Assembly (NCBI GenBank): GCA_016169945.1
Contig: JADLSH010000182.1
Coordinates: forward strand, 124,001 to 188,000
Direction of reading: 5' to 3'
Origin: Trachythela sp. YZ-2020
Lineage: Eukaryota; Cnidaria; Anthozoa; Malacalcyonacea; Clavulariidae
DNA: 64,000 bases
Below are positions 61,101 through 64,000 of this stretch, in pieces. Position 1 is the stretch's first letter, and every line of letters begins with the position of its first letter. The position numbers were made by a program, and so were the translations under genes. The notes beneath the pieces were generated by a model that saw nothing but the letters and a program-made list of their open reading frames with translations, had not been told where the DNA came from and searched no databases.

Positions 61101-62530
61101 CGGTTGACACTATATAAAAATGAAATAACGAGCCACTGAAATGCTTTTAAAACAGAACAAGGCTGAGACTAATATGTTGAGAATATCTAACAATGTGTTT
61201 GCTAGTCATTAAAGAGTTTAAATGTGATTAAGCCAAATTTTGGAGCGGTTGACACTTTTTTATATAAATATATGTGGTATACTGTAGTGATTTTTAGAGT
61301 TGAGTGTCAATCGATACACTTCACACAATTTTACATACTTTTTGGGAAAGAACAACCAGTATTATATCAACACAGGCTCCCTAAACACTTTCTTTTAGTA
61401 GTTACTGTGGAAAAATTGAATATGCCGTATCAACTCAAAGCTAAATTGAGGAAAATGTTGTACGATTTACAGTATCAACCGTGTGTCAACCGAACACGTG
61501 TTTCAAGCGTCTTATATTACATACATGTTTCACGTCCTAAATAATAGATCCATATTTAATCACAGCCTCAGTGCGCTTCGGCATACATAATAAATGATCA
61601 TAATAAATAAAATAATCTTCTACTGGTATTTGGAGTATAGATTTACGCGATTGTCCTTTACACTCCAGCCACGTTTCTTGATATATCTCTTATTATCAAT
61701 TACTTGATGGACTATACATAGTTGCTATTTTAGTCTGTGGGAAAATTCCCGATGGGATTCTTAGCCATTTTAGCAAGTTTGCGAATATAATACTTGTTCC
61801 CATACTTAAGAAGGTAACATGTGCCTGCGTTTCGTCAGATATATCTTTCGTCACAGACCATGTTAGGACACAGTGTAGCAAAACAACGGCAGACGCTATA
61901 AAGTTATAACACAGACACATTGTACAATCAGTCGTCAAATATGCACGGCTCATACGCAATGTCCATCAATTTTCCTGCATTTGACTGAACAATAATCGAC
62001 GTCGCTAATTTTTCAGATAAATTTGCATATCACGCTTGCATAGGCCAGTTTCAATAATATATCTCTTGAATCACTCCCCTCCCAATACATCGCATTTTAT
62101 AACTCCATATTGTATAATATACTATTCTATCGCGTTATATTTCAAAGAATGCATAGGAAACGAGATATTATATGCCAATGCAATTCGCTAAATATGTTAC
62201 GCTAAATGCTATTTGAATTTCATGAAAATAACTTTGAAATATACTCTTTGACTGAAGGACACTATAGACGCCTTTCAGACAATCACTTTCAAAAGTTGTT
62301 GGGACACCTGCAGTTTTAGAGCATAGGTCAATCTGTACACTTGTAATACACAATGGTCTCCCTCCCCACCCCCCCCTCCCAAATCAATGTTGGTTTCCCA
62401 ATTGTAAGACCATACCCCGTCAAATATGATAATATTTTGGACACAACATTGAATAGGGGGCGGGGGGATCGACGTTTGTCAATATAATAGGTATTTGGGA
62501 CATCTGTCCCAACACATTTGAAAAGGATTG

Positions 62531-62900
62531 TAGTATACAGTAGGTCTTGTATTCCAATCATTGTAATGTTTGAGTACATAAAACGCGGTTTGCGCGTGAT
62601 ATACTAATATGCATATAAAAATCTCATTTTTGTAATCTTTAATTTGTGATTCCATTCTTTAGTCGCGTGCAGAAATGCCAAACAAATGCCTAAGAAAAAA
62701 ATTATGATGTGCTATAACAAAGCATCCATGAACGTATTAGGCGAAGTTGGGTTTTTAAAAATATAGCGATGAACTTGTAATCAAACTTAGTAAAATATTT
62801 GGTCAGGCTAATATCAGTAATGTTGATGGTATTGTACTGCATGATGGAATCGACCAAAGCAAAGAATGACTATGGTAATTCTCTCCTGTTATTGAGCATT
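62531..62900 (-). repeat. Inverted copy of segment 40330-40760
   Basis: Reverse complement of part of segment R and the sequence upstream of it (for example AATCATTGTAATGTTTGAGT). It ends the repeat-rich block. Confidence 0.75.
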
Positions 62901-64000
62901 GTTTCCATGAATCAGTGCATGTATAGTCTATTAGTACCCTGAGAAAATGTCATGACAATTTTAAATAATGTGCAACTTCCATAATATTATAATTGTTATT
63001 TAATGAGGTATATTTAAAATACTTCAATAAAACCTACAGGTCATTGAGGTCAATGTAAATGCATGTAGCTGAGTGGATACATGAAATTTTTGAATTTTTG
63101 CCCTGAGGGATGAGAAATATTCCGAGGGCAAAGCCCAAGGGATATTTCATCCCGAAGGGTAAATTTTTCGGAATACCTCGAGTGAAAGGTCTATAAATGA
63201 TATATTAATATATTATACCGGACCTTGCATGACTTTTACTTGTACTAGATACTAGAAAACAGGCGATGAAATTAGATGACGGCCTGGGTACGAGCGGGGT
63301 ATTAAAAAGTCGAATACCCAGCTCAAGCGTGGTATTCAACTGGAATACCATGCCCCGGGGAAACGACTCAGGGTACAGGTATTCACTGAAAAACACCACG
63401 GTCATGTGGTACAAGCCTAGTTCTCTGATTGGACAAATTTATTGTGAGGTATAATATATAACTAGAAATACATGCATGCAGAATTCCCTCGCCATTTGAA
63501 CCAAACAATTTACTCCCCAAAAGTTATTGTAACATGAAGTACTGTGTCGACGAATATGTAACCATGGTAACACGCAACATTGTATATTTTTTATATTTTA
63601 ATTTGTACAAAATATTATTTTGTTTTTAACTATAAAATTATCAATTGCCCAACTATATAAAGTGGGTATATGCTATTATGTACTCGTTTAGCTTTGATTT
63701 ACTGTAACATTCAACCTTAGACGTTCACAAAACGTTTCGAAATTTTCAAAAAACTTCAACTGCTTTTCGAGGAATATTTTTCTACTTCGCACTAAAGATT
63801 TAATATTTCTTTTATTTTTCTATAACATATTTGAATCAATACTAAAATCAACTCTTAAAGATCAATCAATGTTGTATTGACCACACAGTATACTGCATGC
63901 TATGTTAAAAAATCGGCAAAGCATGAAAGCAAGCATGCAAAAAAACAGCAAAATAGACACTTGCCTGTTTAAAACGCTCCTTTTTCGGTCTTTCGACTGT
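62901..64000. other. No recognisable gene; small repeat remnants
   Basis: Contains a foldback of about 65 bp at 63099-63163 (CCCTGAGGGATGA paired with TCATCCCGAAGGG) and a fragment, GCCTGGGTACGAG, at 63283-63295 matching the terminus of the RAG1-like element. A short dispersed repeat is near 63460-63530. No supportable coding sequence. Confidence 0.5.

Larger units (their letters stand above)
51891..62530. repeat. Rearranged array of ~2.5-kb units
   Basis: Unit A (51891-53876, plus, start missing) is followed by a LINE, then unit B (55891-58596, plus) and the start of another plus unit (58597-58748). An inverted stretch (58749 to about 60780) passes through a unit boundary at about 59675. 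Plus sequence resumes (about 60817-61965) and is followed by a further unit start ending at 62530. Unit boundaries read CATACGCAATGTCC then TTTTCCCGTGCATTTTAC. Open frames occur in every copy (next entry), but no known domain is seen. A short duplicated segment, GACTTGCAACATAAACGC, marks the inversion junction near 60772-60800. Confidence 0.8.

Overview
The window is animal nuclear DNA, most likely from a sea anemone or another hexacorallian cnidarian. Genes are split by GT-AG introns. There are decayed non-LTR, tyrosine-recombinase and cut-and-paste transposons. Two secreted cysteine-rich peptide genes have the precursor layout and cysteine spacing of sea-anemone type I sodium-channel toxins. 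The species call is inference; the transposon and toxin calls rest on motifs that can be read directly.

Layout. 0.1-7.6 kb: an 18-bp minisatellite. 7.9-8.8 kb: a three-exon chromodomain gene (+). 10.4-10.7 kb: a 39-48 bp minisatellite. 11.65-11.82 kb: an orphan exon of a RAG1-like transposase (-). 11.9-26.8 kb: a ~285-bp satellite family interrupted by two large insertions. The first (13.32-15.29 kb) is a Crypton-like tyrosine recombinase element. The second (15.73-24.66 kb) is an ~8.9-kb element with long terminal inverted repeats and a 9-bp target duplication. 29.1-30.0 kb: a degenerate tandem repeat. 30.7-34.95 kb: the same 18-bp minisatellite in the opposite orientation. 35.3-36.3 kb: two foldback elements. 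36.7-51.7 kb: a large inverted duplication carrying one toxin-like gene in each arm (38.1-38.7 kb minus, 48.4-49.0 kb plus) around a direct tandem duplication. 51.9-62.5 kb: a rearranged array of ~2.5-kb units, partly inverted, broken by a LINE and a hAT-type MITE. 62.5-64 kb: repeat fragments only.

The main discovery is the 8.9-kb element. Its plus-strand gene (about ten exons, ~830 codons) encodes a protein that lines up with the vertebrate RAG1 / Transib catalytic core. The second Asp is followed by 18 residues and then C-x2-C. H-x4-H is followed by 19 residues and then the Glu. These are the same spacings as D708/C727/C730 and H937/H942/E962 of RAG1. It ends in a SAP-like DNA-binding domain. 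A second, convergent gene encodes a chromodomain protein. This arrangement recalls ProtoRAG, where RAG1-like and RAG2-like genes converge and RAG2 carries a histone-reading PHD finger; here the histone-reading fold would be a chromodomain. A second set of the same two components (chromodomain gene at 7.9 kb, RAG1-like exon at 11.8 kb, also convergent, with the same intron positions and phases) suggests the pairing is not accidental. The copy here is damaged: two apparent one-base losses in A runs, one TAG in the transposase and one TGA in the chromodomain gene. It is probably immobile, or its assembly contains homopolymer errors.
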